Shown here piece by piece: positions 6,134-13,429 of a DNA stretch of 16,100 nucleotides. The DNA lies in assembly GCA_948468465.1 (NCBI GenBank), contig CAOKJJ010000112.1, positions 1-16,100 of the forward strand. The letters are read 5' to 3'. The position numbers and the translations under genes are program-made. This stretch comes from an uncultured Eubacterium sp. (lineage in GTDB: Bacteria > Bacillota_A > Clostridia > Lachnospirales > Lachnospiraceae). The number at the start of each line of letters is the position of its first letter. Within the stretch, counting starts at the first letter, position 1. Below the pieces are notes generated by a model. The model saw only the letters and a list, made by a program, of their open reading frames with translations. It did no database searches and was not told the origin of the DNA.

Positions 6134-6977
6134 GGTTGTTTTTCAGCAGATGATTCAGTGCGGTATAATCTTGTTCCGGGTTTTTCTGCTTTGCGATCGC
6201 TACCAGTTTTAAGCCAAGTGTCTGGTACAGGTTCAGGTCGTCCGGCGGCAGGCAGTCCAGGTGTTTTTGCACAGTCTGAATATCATTGCGTTCAATAGGG
6301 CCGGTCAGGGCGGATACACAGTCTTTGAGCAGAATGTTTTCAAGGTTTTGGAATACAAGCTCTTTTGTGGCGGATCTGGCTGCGTCTCTGGAAAAACCGC
6401 ATTGTTCTAACAGGCGGTATCCGGTATCCATGACGGCGATCACCTGATTGCTGAGAATGCTTGCGGCTGCATGGTATTTTGGCTTGCAGCTGCTGTGAAT
6501 GCGGCAGATTGTATTGCCAAGGTTTGTAAATAATTCTGAAATCGCTTGTACAGCTGTTTCCTGTCCTTCAATGGTAAAAAATGCATGCTTCAGCTGCTTA
6601 TAAGAAGTAAACCGATCACTGAACGGGAGCATCGGATGCAGGGAACAGCCAGAGGCATGTGTTTGTGCAATTCCTGTAAAAGCGTCAGACGGGAGGGCGC
6701 CGCTGCAGTGGCAGATAATTTTGCCGGCAATCGGGAGGCGGCGGATTTCTTCCCATGTGCGTGTAATGATTCCGTCTGGAGTTGTAAGAAACAGAAGGCT
6801 GCTTTCAGATACAAGCTCTGCAAGAGCGGCGAAATCCTTAGAAGAGGTAAACGTGGCAGCACTGGCAGAGGAATCTTTTACAGTGTCATAATATCCGGCA
6901 ATCGGGATGCCGGATTCTTTTAAATATTTTCCGAGCGAGCAGCCTACGCGGCCGGCTCCGATAAATCCTATGTTCAT
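6126..6977 (-). CDS. Rossmann-fold / DUF2520 domain oxidoreductase-like protein
   Basis: This 283-residue cytoplasmic protein has an N-terminal NAD(P)-binding Rossmann domain with G7-A-G9-R-V-G12, the family motif H90-C-S-G-A-L-P-S-D, and S112-L-H-P-M-L-P-F. The C-terminal DUF2520 helical domain begins near 130, with K167-Y-H169-A-A-A-S and L224-T-G-P-I-E-R-N-D. The fold resembles ketopantoate reductase and F420-dependent NADP oxidoreductases. Biochemical function is not settled for most of this family. From memory, a Francisella ketopantoate reductase called PanG may belong here, so pantothenate synthesis is one possibility. AAAGG lies 8 bases before the ATG. It follows nadA by 66 bases with no clear promoter between, which suggests co-transcription with NAD synthesis. 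Confidence 0.85.
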   Translation of the reverse strand: MNIGFIGAGRVGCSLGKYLKESGIPIAGYYDTVKDSSASAATFTSSKDFAALAELVSESSLLFLTTPDGIITRTWEEIRRLPIAGKIICHCSGALPSDAFTGIAQTHASGCSLHPMLPFSDRFTSYKQLKHAFFTIEGQETAVQAISELFTNLGNTICRIHSSCKPKYHAAASILSNQVIAVMDTGYRLLEQCGFSRDAARSATKELVFQNLENILLKDCVSALTGPIERNDIQTVQKHLDCLPPDDLNLYQTLGLKLVAIAKQKNPEQDYTALNHLLKNNHA

Positions 6978-6996
6978 AATAGCGCCTTTTCTATAG

Positions 6997-7031
6997 TTAG
7001 TAAATTAACTTTAGTCAGCAAATTACTTTAG
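6997..7031. repeat. Degenerate tandem duplication between nadA and the DUF2520 gene
   Basis: TTAGTAAATTAACTTTAG (6997-7014) is followed directly by TCAGCAAATTACTTTAG (7015-7031). They agree at 15 positions, with two substitutions and a one-base gap. The pair fills about half of the 66-base gap. Confidence 0.6.
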
Positions 7032-7043
7032 CAGTGTACGTAT

Positions 7044-7961
7044 CTAACCAAGTGTCAGCATGGTGTCGATGCATCGGCGTGCCTGATTTAATACGTGATC
7101 CGAAAGGATGATTTCTTCTCCTCCGGTGCCTTGCAGGCAGTGATAGACATCCATCAAAGTGGTCAGCTTCATATTGCTGCAGATACAGTCTTTGGACAGC
7201 GGATAAAATTGTTTATCCGGACAGGCGAATTGCAGATGCGAAACGATGCTGTTTTCTGTTCCTATGATAAATGATTTTGCAGTGCTGTTTTTTGCATAAT
7301 CCATAATGCCGGTAGTACTGCCGACATAGTCTGCCAGACGGGAAACTTCTGTCTGACATTCCGGATGTACGAGCAGCTTTGCGTCCGGATAAAGCTCTTG
7401 CATTTGTCTGGCCTGATGGGTGCTGATTGCTGCGTGGGCAGGACAGCCGCCCTTGACGAGCTGAATGTCTTTTTCCGGCACCTGAGCGGCAACCCATGCG
7501 CCCAGATTACAGTCTGGGATAAACAGAATATGATCGTTTTCCAGGCCGCGTATGATTTTAACAGCTGAAGAAGAAGTCACGCATACATCACAAAGGGTTT
7601 TCAGTTCGGAGGTTGTATTGATGTAAGCGGCAACTGTATACTCGGCGTATTGTTCCTTTAAAGCAGCCAGTTCAGCGGCGGAAATCTGCTGCGCCATTGG
7701 ACAGCCCGCCTGCGGATGAGACAGCAGGACTTTCTTTTTCGGAGAGAGTATTTTTACAGTTTCGGCCATAAATCGGACGCCGCAGAGCAGTACTGTTTTT
7801 TGACTGGCTTGTGCGGCTTCCAGACTGAGCCCGTAAGAATCGCCGACGTAATCAGCGACTTCCCATATATCCTGACTTTGGTAAGCATGGGCTAAAATGC
7901 AGACATCATGTTCTTTTTTCAGCGTCAGGATTTCATCCTGAATGGATTTCGTTGTATTCAT
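7044..7961 (-). CDS. nadA: Quinolinate synthase
   Basis: NadA is the [4Fe-4S] enzyme that condenses iminoaspartate with dihydroxyacetone phosphate to quinolinate, the second step of de novo NAD synthesis. The three cluster cysteines expected of the family are present (numbered from the chosen start): C60 in C-G-V-R-F-M-A-E-T, C202 in H-P-E-C-Q-T-E, and C261 in C-S-N-M-K. The early H-A-Y-Q motif and the S-T-T-G-I motif are also intact. The start at 7961 gives 305 residues and is preceded by AGGAAAGG at 8 bases. An upstream in-frame ATG at 8006 lacks such a site and its extra 15 residues are unlike the family. It is transcribed divergently from nadB from its own near-consensus promoter and is followed by the DUF2520 gene. 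Confidence 0.96.
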   Translation of the reverse strand: MNTTKSIQDEILTLKKEHDVCILAHAYQSQDIWEVADYVGDSYGLSLEAAQASQKTVLLCGVRFMAETVKILSPKKKVLLSHPQAGCPMAQQISAAELAALKEQYAEYTVAAYINTTSELKTLCDVCVTSSSAVKIIRGLENDHILFIPDCNLGAWVAAQVPEKDIQLVKGGCPAHAAISTHQARQMQELYPDAKLLVHPECQTEVSRLADYVGSTTGIMDYAKNSTAKSFIIGTENSIVSHLQFACPDKQFYPLSKDCICSNMKLTTLMDVYHCLQGTGGEEIILSDHVLNQARRCIDTMLTLG

Positions 7962-8042
7962 AAGTAATACCTTTCCTGCGTTTTTTGCAGAGAGATTCTT
8001 GTGCAACGCATTGAAATTATGATCATTTGTCAGATTGCATTG

Positions 8043-8071
8043 ATTATATATAATGGCGTCGATTCTGTCAA
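8043..8071 (-). promoter_or_regulatory. nadA promoter
   Basis: On the minus strand TTGACA (complement of 8066-8071) and TATAAT (complement of 8043-8048) are separated by 17 bp. Both boxes are perfect. Transcription should begin near 8036, about 75 bases before the nadA ATG at 7961. Confidence 0.85.
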
Positions 8072-8104
8072 TAGAAATTAAATATTGCTAAATTGACATA
8101 TGTC

Positions 8105-8133
8105 TTGTCAGGTGACTATTCCTATGATATAAT
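8105..8133 (+). promoter_or_regulatory. nadB-nadC-niaR promoter
   Basis: TTGTCA (8105-8110) and TATAAT (8128-8133) are separated by 17 bp. Only one base differs from consensus. The predicted start is near 8140, giving a leader of about 60 bases before nadB. Confidence 0.85.
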
Positions 8134-8199
8134 GTGCGTATTGCAGATTTGACAGTTCCTTATGGTATGCGTATGGGGATCAGAAAGAGAAGGATATAA

Positions 8200-9498
8200 A
8201 TGAGAACAGATATTTTAATCATTGGAAGCGGATGCAGCGGGTTGTATTGTGCACTTCATCTGCCAAAGGAAATGCGGATTACAGTCATTACAAAATCAGA
8301 TTTGGAAAGCAGCGATTCGTTTCTGGCACAGGGCGGAATCTGTATGCTCAGGGATGAAGCGGATTATGCGGATTATTTTGAAGATACCATGCGTGCGGGG
8401 CATTATGAAAACGACCGGACGTCTGTGGAGATTATGATACGATCGTCGGGCCAGGTGATACAGGAGCTGATCGAATACGGTGTGCGGTTTCAAAGGGAAG
8501 CAGACGGCAGCCTTGCGTTTACAAAAGAAGGGGCGCATTCCAGAAACAGGATTTTATTTCATAAAGACATTACCGGAAAAGAAATTACACAAAAGCTTCT
8601 GGACCAGGTAAAAAAGTGTGGGCATATAAAGCTTCTGGAGCATACGGCAATGTTGGATCTGATAACGAAAGATAACAGCTGTTTTGGGGCGGTAGTTCAG
8701 ATGGCTGACGGCTCGATCGAGGCTGTGGAAGCGTCATATACGGTGCTTGCGACAGGAGGGATCGGCGGGCTGTATAAACATTCTACCAATTACCGGCATC
8801 TGACGGGGGATGCGTTAGCGGCAGCGCTGCGTCATAAGGTCGCTTTGAAAAATATTAATTATATACAGATCCATCCGACGACTTTTTATATGCCGAATAC
8901 CGAAGACAGATGTTTTTTAATCTCAGAATCCGTACGCGGTGAAGGGGCAAAGCTGTATGATAAGCATATGCGGCGGTTTGTGGACGAACTGCTTCCCAGA
9001 GATGAACTGACGGCGGCAATACTGGCGCAGATGGAAAAAGACGGCATGCCATATGTATGGGAAGATTTGCGGACAATACCGCAAAAGGAGTTGCGGTCAC
9101 ATTTTCCAAATATTATTGAGTATTGTGCGCAGATGGGATATGATGTGGAAAAAGAATGCATCCCGGTGGTGCCTGCCCAGCATTATTTTATGGGCGGCAT
9201 TCAGACAGATTATAACAGCCGCACGTCGATGTCCCGGCTGTATGCGGTTGGGGAAACGGCATGCAACGGCGTACACGGGAAAAACCGGCTGGCCAGCAAT
9301 TCCCTGCTGGAAAGCCTTGTATTTGCCAAAAGAGCGGCAGCGGATATCACTGAGGGGCAAAGCGTGCAAAAGCCGGACCTCACCGAACTGCCGGATCTGA
9401 CCAAATATGAGAATCATATCATGAGCTTGCAAAAAGAGAATGAGGCATTAATCCGGAAGGAAATAAAAAAGAACGAATGCATAAAAATGAATGCATAA
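8200..9498 (+). CDS. nadB: L-aspartate oxidase
   Basis: NadB is the FAD enzyme that oxidises L-aspartate to iminoaspartate for NadA. In an anaerobe the acceptor is likely fumarate rather than oxygen (inference). Motifs seen are the FAD-binding G9-S-G-C-S-G14; Q44-G-G; K109-E110-G-A-H-S, where E110 aligns with the glutamate linked to aspartate recognition in E. coli NadB; Q223-I-H-P-T-T; S244-V-R246-G-E-G; R267-D; H328-Y-F-M-G-G; and G358-V-H-G-K-N-R-L-A-S-N-S-L. At 432 residues it lacks most of the C-terminal helical domain of the 540-residue E. coli enzyme, as other clostridial NadB proteins do. AGAAGG precedes the ATG. The last residues (E-C-I-K-M-N-A) are encoded by a 14-nt tandem repeat. 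Confidence 0.96.
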   Translation: MRTDILIIGSGCSGLYCALHLPKEMRITVITKSDLESSDSFLAQGGICMLRDEADYADYFEDTMRAGHYENDRTSVEIMIRSSGQVIQELIEYGVRFQREADGSLAFTKEGAHSRNRILFHKDITGKEITQKLLDQVKKCGHIKLLEHTAMLDLITKDNSCFGAVVQMADGSIEAVEASYTVLATGGIGGLYKHSTNYRHLTGDALAAALRHKVALKNINYIQIHPTTFYMPNTEDRCFLISESVRGEGAKLYDKHMRRFVDELLPRDELTAAILAQMEKDGMPYVWEDLRTIPQKELRSHFPNIIEYCAQMGYDVEKECIPVVPAQHYFMGGIQTDYNSRTSMSRLYAVGETACNGVHGKNRLASNSLLESLVFAKRAAADITEGQSVQKPDLTELPDLTKYENHIMSLQKENEALIRKEIKKNECIKMNA

Positions 9499-9530
9499 GG
9501 ATGAATACATAAGAGTGAATATTAAGAAAC
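9475..9530 (+). repeat. Four-copy 14-nt tandem repeat across the nadB stop codon
   Basis: Consecutive 14-base units start at 9475, 9489, 9503 and 9517: GAATGCATAAAAAT, GAATGCATAAGGAT, GAATACATAAGAGT, GAATATTAAGAAAC. The first two differ at two positions and decay increases downstream. The nadB stop TAA (9496-9498) lies in the second copy. Since 14 is not a multiple of 3, copy number affects the C-terminus and the spacing to nadC. Confidence 0.8.
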
Positions 9531-9549
9531 AGAAAGGAAATAAAAAATA

Positions 9550-10410
9550 ATGTTTGACCCGATTACAATGAAACTAAATGTTGACCCGTTAATTTTAAGT
9601 GCACTGCAGGAAGATATTACAAGCGATGACGTATCGACCAACAGTGTCATGCCTTACGCGCAGACAGGCGAAGCGGACCTGATCTGCAAGCAGGATGGCG
9701 TGCTGTGCGGCCTGCAGGTATTTGAGCGGGTATTTACGCTGTTAGATGAGGCTGTGAAAACAGAGTTTTTTGCTGCGGATGGTGATATGGTAACGAGCGG
9801 CCAGCTGATAGCAAAAGTACGGGGAGATATCCGTACGCTGCTGAGCGGAGAACGCACGGCGCTGAACTATCTGCAGAGAATGTGCGGAATCGCGACCTAT
9901 ACGCATGCGGTCGCAAGTTTACTGGATGGCACAAATATCCGGTTATTAGATACAAGAAAAACATCTCCGAATAACCGGATTTTTGAAAAATACGCAGTGC
10001 GTATTGGCGGAGGAAACAATCATAGATATAATCTGTCTGACGGCGTGCTGCTCAAAGACAATCATATAGGCGCTGCCGGCAGTGTAAAAAAGGCTGTGCA
10101 GATGGCGAAAGAATATGCTCCGTTTGTACGCAAAATTGAAGTGGAAGTAGAGACGATGGAGATGGTTAAGGAAGCTGTGGAAGCAGGCGCAGATATTATT
10201 ATGCTTGATAATATGTCACACGAACAGATAAAAGAAGCGGTTGATTTTATTGCAGGCAGAGCAGAAGTAGAAGTGTCCGGTAATGTTACGAGAGAAAATA
10301 TCGCGGCACTAAAAGATTTGGGAGTGGATTATATATCCAGCGGGGCATTAACGCATTCAGCGCCGATTCTGGATCTTTCTTTAAAAAATCTGCATGCGGT
10401 TACGGACTGA
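9550..10410 (+). CDS. nadC: Nicotinate-nucleotide pyrophosphorylase (quinolinate phosphoribosyltransferase)
   Basis: NadC converts quinolinate and PRPP to nicotinate mononucleotide, CO2 and pyrophosphate, the last of the three de novo steps. The 286-residue length is typical. Conserved active-site motifs are E101-R102-T-A-L-N, R110-M-C-G-I-A-T, D134-T-R136-K137-T-S-P, G153-G-G-N-N-H158-R159, K169-D-N-H, E197/E199, L219-D220-N and S263-S-G-A-L-T-H-S. These match the residues that bind the quinolinate carboxylates and PRPP in characterised enzymes. AAAGGA lies 8 bases before the ATG. It follows nadB after 51 bases that contain the tandem repeat and is followed by niaR after 50 bases, all probably one transcript. 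Confidence 0.97.
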   Translation: MFDPITMKLNVDPLILSALQEDITSDDVSTNSVMPYAQTGEADLICKQDGVLCGLQVFERVFTLLDEAVKTEFFAADGDMVTSGQLIAKVRGDIRTLLSGERTALNYLQRMCGIATYTHAVASLLDGTNIRLLDTRKTSPNNRIFEKYAVRIGGGNNHRYNLSDGVLLKDNHIGAAGSVKKAVQMAKEYAPFVRKIEVEVETMEMVKEAVEAGADIIMLDNMSHEQIKEAVDFIAGRAEVEVSGNVTRENIAALKDLGVDYISSGALTHSAPILDLSLKNLHAVTD

Positions 10411-10460
10411 CGGATAAATGTCGTATACAACGTCTGAAAGGAGAAAGGAGGGCGCGGCAG

Positions 10461-11024
10461 ATGAATGGAGATCTGCGCAGAAAACAGCTGCTAGCGCTGT
10501 TATCAGACAGTAAGGCGCCGATTTCAGGAGCCAGGCTTGCCGGACAGCTGCATGTCAGCCGGCAGGTGATCGTACAGGACATTGCGCTGTTACGTGCAAA
10601 TGGGGCGGAAATTTTATCTGCCAGCCGAGGCTATATGATGCTGCATACAGAGCGCGAGGCCAGCAGAGTATTCAAAATGCTGCATTCTGACGCTGAGACA
10701 GAGGAAGAGCTGACGATGATTGTGGATCTGGGCGGGAAGATTCGGGATGTGTTTATATACCATAAAGTATATGGCGTGGTTCGTGCGGATATGAAAATAT
10801 GTTCACGCAAGGATGTTCAGGAGTTTATGGATAATATTCGTTCCGGCAAGTCGCGGCTGCTAAAGACTGCGACGTCAGATTATCATTACCATACGATTTA
10901 TGCAGAGGATGAGCAGACATTGGACACGATTCAGGAAGAACTGGCAAAAAGGGGGATGCTGGCGCCGCTACAGGATGATGAGCCGGTTGATTTTTGGAAT
11001 CAGATCAAAGCAAATGAGCGGTAG
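10461..11024 (+). CDS. niaR: Niacin-responsive transcriptional repressor (HTH_11 + 3H domain)
   Basis: This 187-residue cytoplasmic regulator (YrxA/NiaR family) has a winged-helix domain at about 5-62 (recognition region H31-V-S-R-Q-V-I-V-Q-D) and a C-terminal 3H domain at about 70-175. Conserved 3H features are H75, the E81-E-E-L stretch, I99-Y-H101-K-V-Y-G, S115-R-K-D-V and Y141-H142-Y-H144-T. The 3H histidines and a glutamate coordinate a metal in the Thermotoga homologue. The family binds nicotinic acid as co-repressor and controls NAD synthesis and niacin uptake. GGAGG lies 9 bases before the ATG. Its place as last gene of the nad operon implies it represses nadA and nadB and itself when niacin is plentiful. 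Confidence 0.93.
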   Translation: MNGDLRRKQLLALLSDSKAPISGARLAGQLHVSRQVIVQDIALLRANGAEILSASRGYMMLHTEREASRVFKMLHSDAETEEELTMIVDLGGKIRDVFIYHKVYGVVRADMKICSRKDVQEFMDNIRSGKSRLLKTATSDYHYHTIYAEDEQTLDTIQEELAKRGMLAPLQDDEPVDFWNQIKANER

Positions 11025-11059
11025 CTTCTCAATGGCACAAGCAAAATAAACAGATATAG

Positions 11060-11092
11060 GGAGCTGTCCTTTACAGGGCAGCTTCTTTTTTG
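11060..11092 (+). terminator. Rho-independent terminator of the nadB-nadC-niaR operon
   Basis: AGCTGTCCT (11062-11070) pairs with AGGGCAGCT (11075-11083) around the 4-nt loop TTAC. One G-U pair lies in the stem and further pairs extend its base. TTTTTT follows at 11086-11091. It lies about 36 bases after the niaR stop. Confidence 0.93.
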
Positions 11093-11132
11093 TAAGGAAC
11101 TGTATGCAGATTTCACAGGAGATTTGAATGAG

Positions 11133-11165
11133 ATTCATATGAAATTCATAACATCATGCTATAAT
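11133..11165 (+). promoter_or_regulatory. Promoter of the two-component operon with a direct repeat in place of the -35
   Basis: TATAAT at 11160-11165 has no good -35 upstream. In its place ATTCAT occurs twice, at 11133-11138 and 11144-11149, exactly 11 bp apart, with TTCATATGAA (11135-11144) as a palindrome between. OmpR/PhoB-type regulators commonly bind direct repeats of one-turn spacing that replace the -35. This suggests autoregulation by the response regulator downstream. Confidence 0.45.
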
Positions 11166-11228
11166 ATACGAAATGAAAGCATTTACGATCCGGAAGGGGA
11201 TACAGAAAAGAGAAAGAGAGGAAACAGG

Positions 11229-11924
11229 ATGCAGCCAGTTTATCACGTGCTTTTTTTGGAGGATGAGCCTACCATTCGGGAAGTATTAAAGGAATATATG
11301 ACAATCTCCGGTTACGACGTAACGACAGCCGGACGAGGGGACGATGCTGTAGAATTATTGAAACAACAAAAGTTTGAAGCCGCTGTTTTAGATATTATGG
11401 TGCCGGGGAAAAATGGATTTGAAGTGCTTGCGTATATCCGCAGCCATATGCCGGACATGGCTGTCATTATGCTGACAGCGTTGGAAGATGAGAAAACCCA
11501 GGTGGAAGCGTTTAACCTTTATGCGGATGATTACATTATTAAGCCGGTCTCACCGATTATACTGCTCAAACGAATGGAGACGGTACTGCGGCGGACGGCC
11601 GGAAAGATACAGTCGAAAGACGCGGAAAAGGAAAAAACATGCAGCGGGATTTATTTACAGCAGGAAGCGTATTGCGCTTACTATAAAGGGGAAAAGCTGC
11701 CGCTGACACTGAGCGAGTACCTGCTTTTGCAGACGCTGTTTGAAGAGCCAAACAGGGTCTTTACAAGAGAACAGCTGATTCTGCGTATTTTCAATGAGGA
11801 CTATATCGGAAACGACCGGATTATTGACGCGCATGTGAAAAATCTGAGAAAAAAACTGCCGGTTCCATGCATTAAAACAGTCATAGGAGTGGGCTACCAG
11901 TTTGACAAGGAGGCAGACAAATGA
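11229..11924 (+). CDS. OmpR/PhoB-family response regulator
   Basis: From the chosen start this protein has 231 residues. The receiver domain (about 4-120) has the acidic pair E11-D12, the phosphoacceptor D55 in V-L-D-I-M-V-P, T83 and K105-P. The C-terminal winged helix (about 135-228) includes L161-S-E-Y-L-L-L and V202-K-N-L-R-K-K-L, then G-V-G-Y at 220-223, typical of OmpR-type DNA-binding domains. The ATG at 11229 is preceded by GAGAGG at 7 bases. An in-frame ATG at 11124 would place 35 unrelated residues ahead of the receiver domain and lies upstream of the likely transcription start. The gene overlaps the kinase by ATGA. The target genes are unknown; the ABC exporter at 14149-15814 is one candidate. 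Confidence 0.93.
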   Translation: MQPVYHVLFLEDEPTIREVLKEYMTISGYDVTTAGRGDDAVELLKQQKFEAAVLDIMVPGKNGFEVLAYIRSHMPDMAVIMLTALEDEKTQVEAFNLYADDYIIKPVSPIILLKRMETVLRRTAGKIQSKDAEKEKTCSGIYLQQEAYCAYYKGEKLPLTLSEYLLLQTLFEEPNRVFTREQLILRIFNEDYIGNDRIIDAHVKNLRKKLPVPCIKTVIGVGYQFDKEADK

Positions 11925-13372
11925 AAGAACTCGGACGCAAAAACCTTTGGTACAGCCTGCTGCTGGCAGCGGTTATGATGCTGTTGCTCATTGGATATTT
12001 TATCTGGATGCTCCCGTCTTTGTATGTGTCTTATACAGAAGAACAAAATCTGGAAGCGATTAAGAGTCAGCATCAGGCTTTTTTGGACACAGGTACTTAT
12101 GACCAGGTACATGTAAAAAATCCAACTGCCTGCATGTCCGTGAAGATACCATTTGAGGGGGCTTATATAGAAGCGGCTTCGAAAATGATAGCGGTAAAGA
12201 TTCAGGCGGCAGACGCAGAGACGGAAACATTGCTGCATGATTTTTGTACACTTGTCCATGACATGCAAAATGAGCTGTCCGGCAAACAGGCCGTAGATGC
12301 ACAGATGAGAGACGAACTGGCACGCATGGCAAAAAGGGCGGAACATATCTTTGCACAAAAAGTACAGCTTCCGGTCCAAATAAAGACACTGTATACACGC
12401 ACACAGGAAGGCATGTACGATAAAGAATCTTTCCGCATGCATGTGGGCCCTGGCAATGGAATCATTATACAATCCGCGGTATTTGACCAGAGCAATCAAT
12501 ATACAAACTACCTGGCTGTATCACGGGTATCAGACGGAATCGTTTTTTCTGTGCTTCCGGTCATTACTCCGCAGATGGAAGAAATTCGCCCGATTGTTAT
12601 GCAGAGCGTTCCGATGCTTTGCGCCGTTCTATTAATGCTGGTGCTATTGTTTTCCCAGCTGTATTCCAATGGTATTGTGCATCCGGTATATCAAAAGCTG
12701 CAGGATCTGAACCAAAGCCTGTTAGAAGAAAACGAACGTCAGGAAATGTTTTTACGGGCGACCTCGCATCAGCTGAAAACGCCGGTAACAGCTGCCCTGC
12801 TGCTTTTGGATGGCATGATCGGACAAATCGGAAAATACAAAGATTATGAAAAATATCTGCCAAAAGTAAAAGAACAGTTGCTTTCCATGCGCAGGATCAT
12901 AGAAGAAATACTGTCATTAAATAAAAACCGCAGCAGCAGTAAAAAGTGCCAAATCCATCTATATGAGGCGGCAGGGGCACTGGCTGCGTCTTACCGGGTA
13001 GCGGCAGCTGACAAACAGTTGGAACTTACCGTAGAAGGTGATAAGGAAACATATATCTGGGCCGACGAAGCGATGTTTATAAAAATCACAGACAATTTAT
13101 TATCAAACGCCATCGCATATACGCCGCAGCGGGAAAAAGTTCTGATCTCAATATCCGGTCAGACAATGATCATTCGAAATGAAGGCGTAACGATTCCACA
13201 GGAACTGTTACCGCATATTTTTGAACCATTTGTATGCGGAGAGCATCAAACATCATCCCATGGACTCGGACTGTATATCGCAATGTATTACGCAAAACTA
13301 ATGTATGCGCAGCTGCGGATACAAAATAAAGAAAACGGCGTGGAGGCAGTCTTAACCTTTCGTTCTGAGTAA
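11921..13372 (+). CDS. Membrane sensor histidine kinase
   Basis: This 483-residue kinase is the partner of the preceding response regulator. It has a first membrane segment (about 9-31), a large extracytoplasmic region (about 32-226) with no domain I recognise, and a second membrane segment (about 227-247). After only a short linker, with no evident HAMP domain, comes the dimerisation/phosphotransfer helix with T281-S-H283-Q-L-K-T-P, and then the ATPase domain (about 375-482) with D391-N-L-L-S-N396-A and the G-box H447-G-L-G-L-Y. The usual D-x-G-x-G box is reduced to R419-N-E-G-V. The ATG overlaps the regulator stop (ATGA), indicating translational coupling. The sensor length suggests an extracellular ligand or envelope stress, but none can be named. 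Confidence 0.92.
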   Translation: MKELGRKNLWYSLLLAAVMMLLLIGYFIWMLPSLYVSYTEEQNLEAIKSQHQAFLDTGTYDQVHVKNPTACMSVKIPFEGAYIEAASKMIAVKIQAADAETETLLHDFCTLVHDMQNELSGKQAVDAQMRDELARMAKRAEHIFAQKVQLPVQIKTLYTRTQEGMYDKESFRMHVGPGNGIIIQSAVFDQSNQYTNYLAVSRVSDGIVFSVLPVITPQMEEIRPIVMQSVPMLCAVLLMLVLLFSQLYSNGIVHPVYQKLQDLNQSLLEENERQEMFLRATSHQLKTPVTAALLLLDGMIGQIGKYKDYEKYLPKVKEQLLSMRRIIEEILSLNKNRSSSKKCQIHLYEAAGALAASYRVAAADKQLELTVEGDKETYIWADEAMFIKITDNLLSNAIAYTPQREKVLISISGQTMIIRNEGVTIPQELLPHIFEPFVCGEHQTSSHGLGLYIAMYYAKLMYAQLRIQNKENGVEAVLTFRSE

Positions 13373-13373
13373 C

Positions 13374-13393
13374 GTTGCGTAAGGTTGCGTAAG
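13374..13393 (+). repeat. Perfect 10-bp tandem duplication after the kinase stop codon
   Basis: GTTGCGTAAG occurs twice head to tail at 13374-13383 and 13384-13393, beginning one base after the TAA. The convergent gap to the GNAT gene (13373-13429) shows no clear terminator. Confidence 0.7.
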
Positions 13394-13429
13394 GAATGAT
13401 CAGCTTATCATAGGATTTGCCTACAGTCC

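Larger units (their letters stand above)
8028..8154. promoter_or_regulatory. Candidate NiaR operator elements between nadA and nadB
   Basis: Five TGTCA/TGACA half-sites occur in 127 bases: 8028-8032, 8066-8070 (inside the nadA -35), 8094-8098, 8106-8110 (inside the nadB -35) and 8150-8154. The first and last lie just downstream of the two predicted start sites in mirrored orientation, in similar contexts (TGCAATCTGACA on the minus strand, TGCAGATTTGACA on the plus strand). GACATATGTC (8095-8104) is a perfect palindrome, and GTCAGGTGAC (8107-8116) is a second inverted repeat over the nadB -35. NiaR, encoded in the same operon, is the natural candidate. Part of the TGACA signal is simply -35 sequence, so the assignment is tentative. 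Confidence 0.45.

Noticed and set aside
7962..8042. Riboswitch in the nadA leader
   Set aside because: The leader is about 75 bases with only a 4-bp CTGC/GCAG stem before the ribosome binding site. No known NAD-II or other class motif is recognisable, and a NiaR gene already explains control.
8200..9498. NadB truncation or pseudogene, since it is about 110 residues shorter than E. coli NadB
   Set aside because: All FAD and substrate motifs are intact, and this length is normal for clostridial NadB proteins lacking the C-terminal helical domain.
11894..12499. 201-codon minus-strand frame over the kinase gene
   Set aside because: It is rich in cysteine and histidine, as expected from the complement of real coding sequence. 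It overlaps the start of an intact kinase and has no ribosome binding site or family match.
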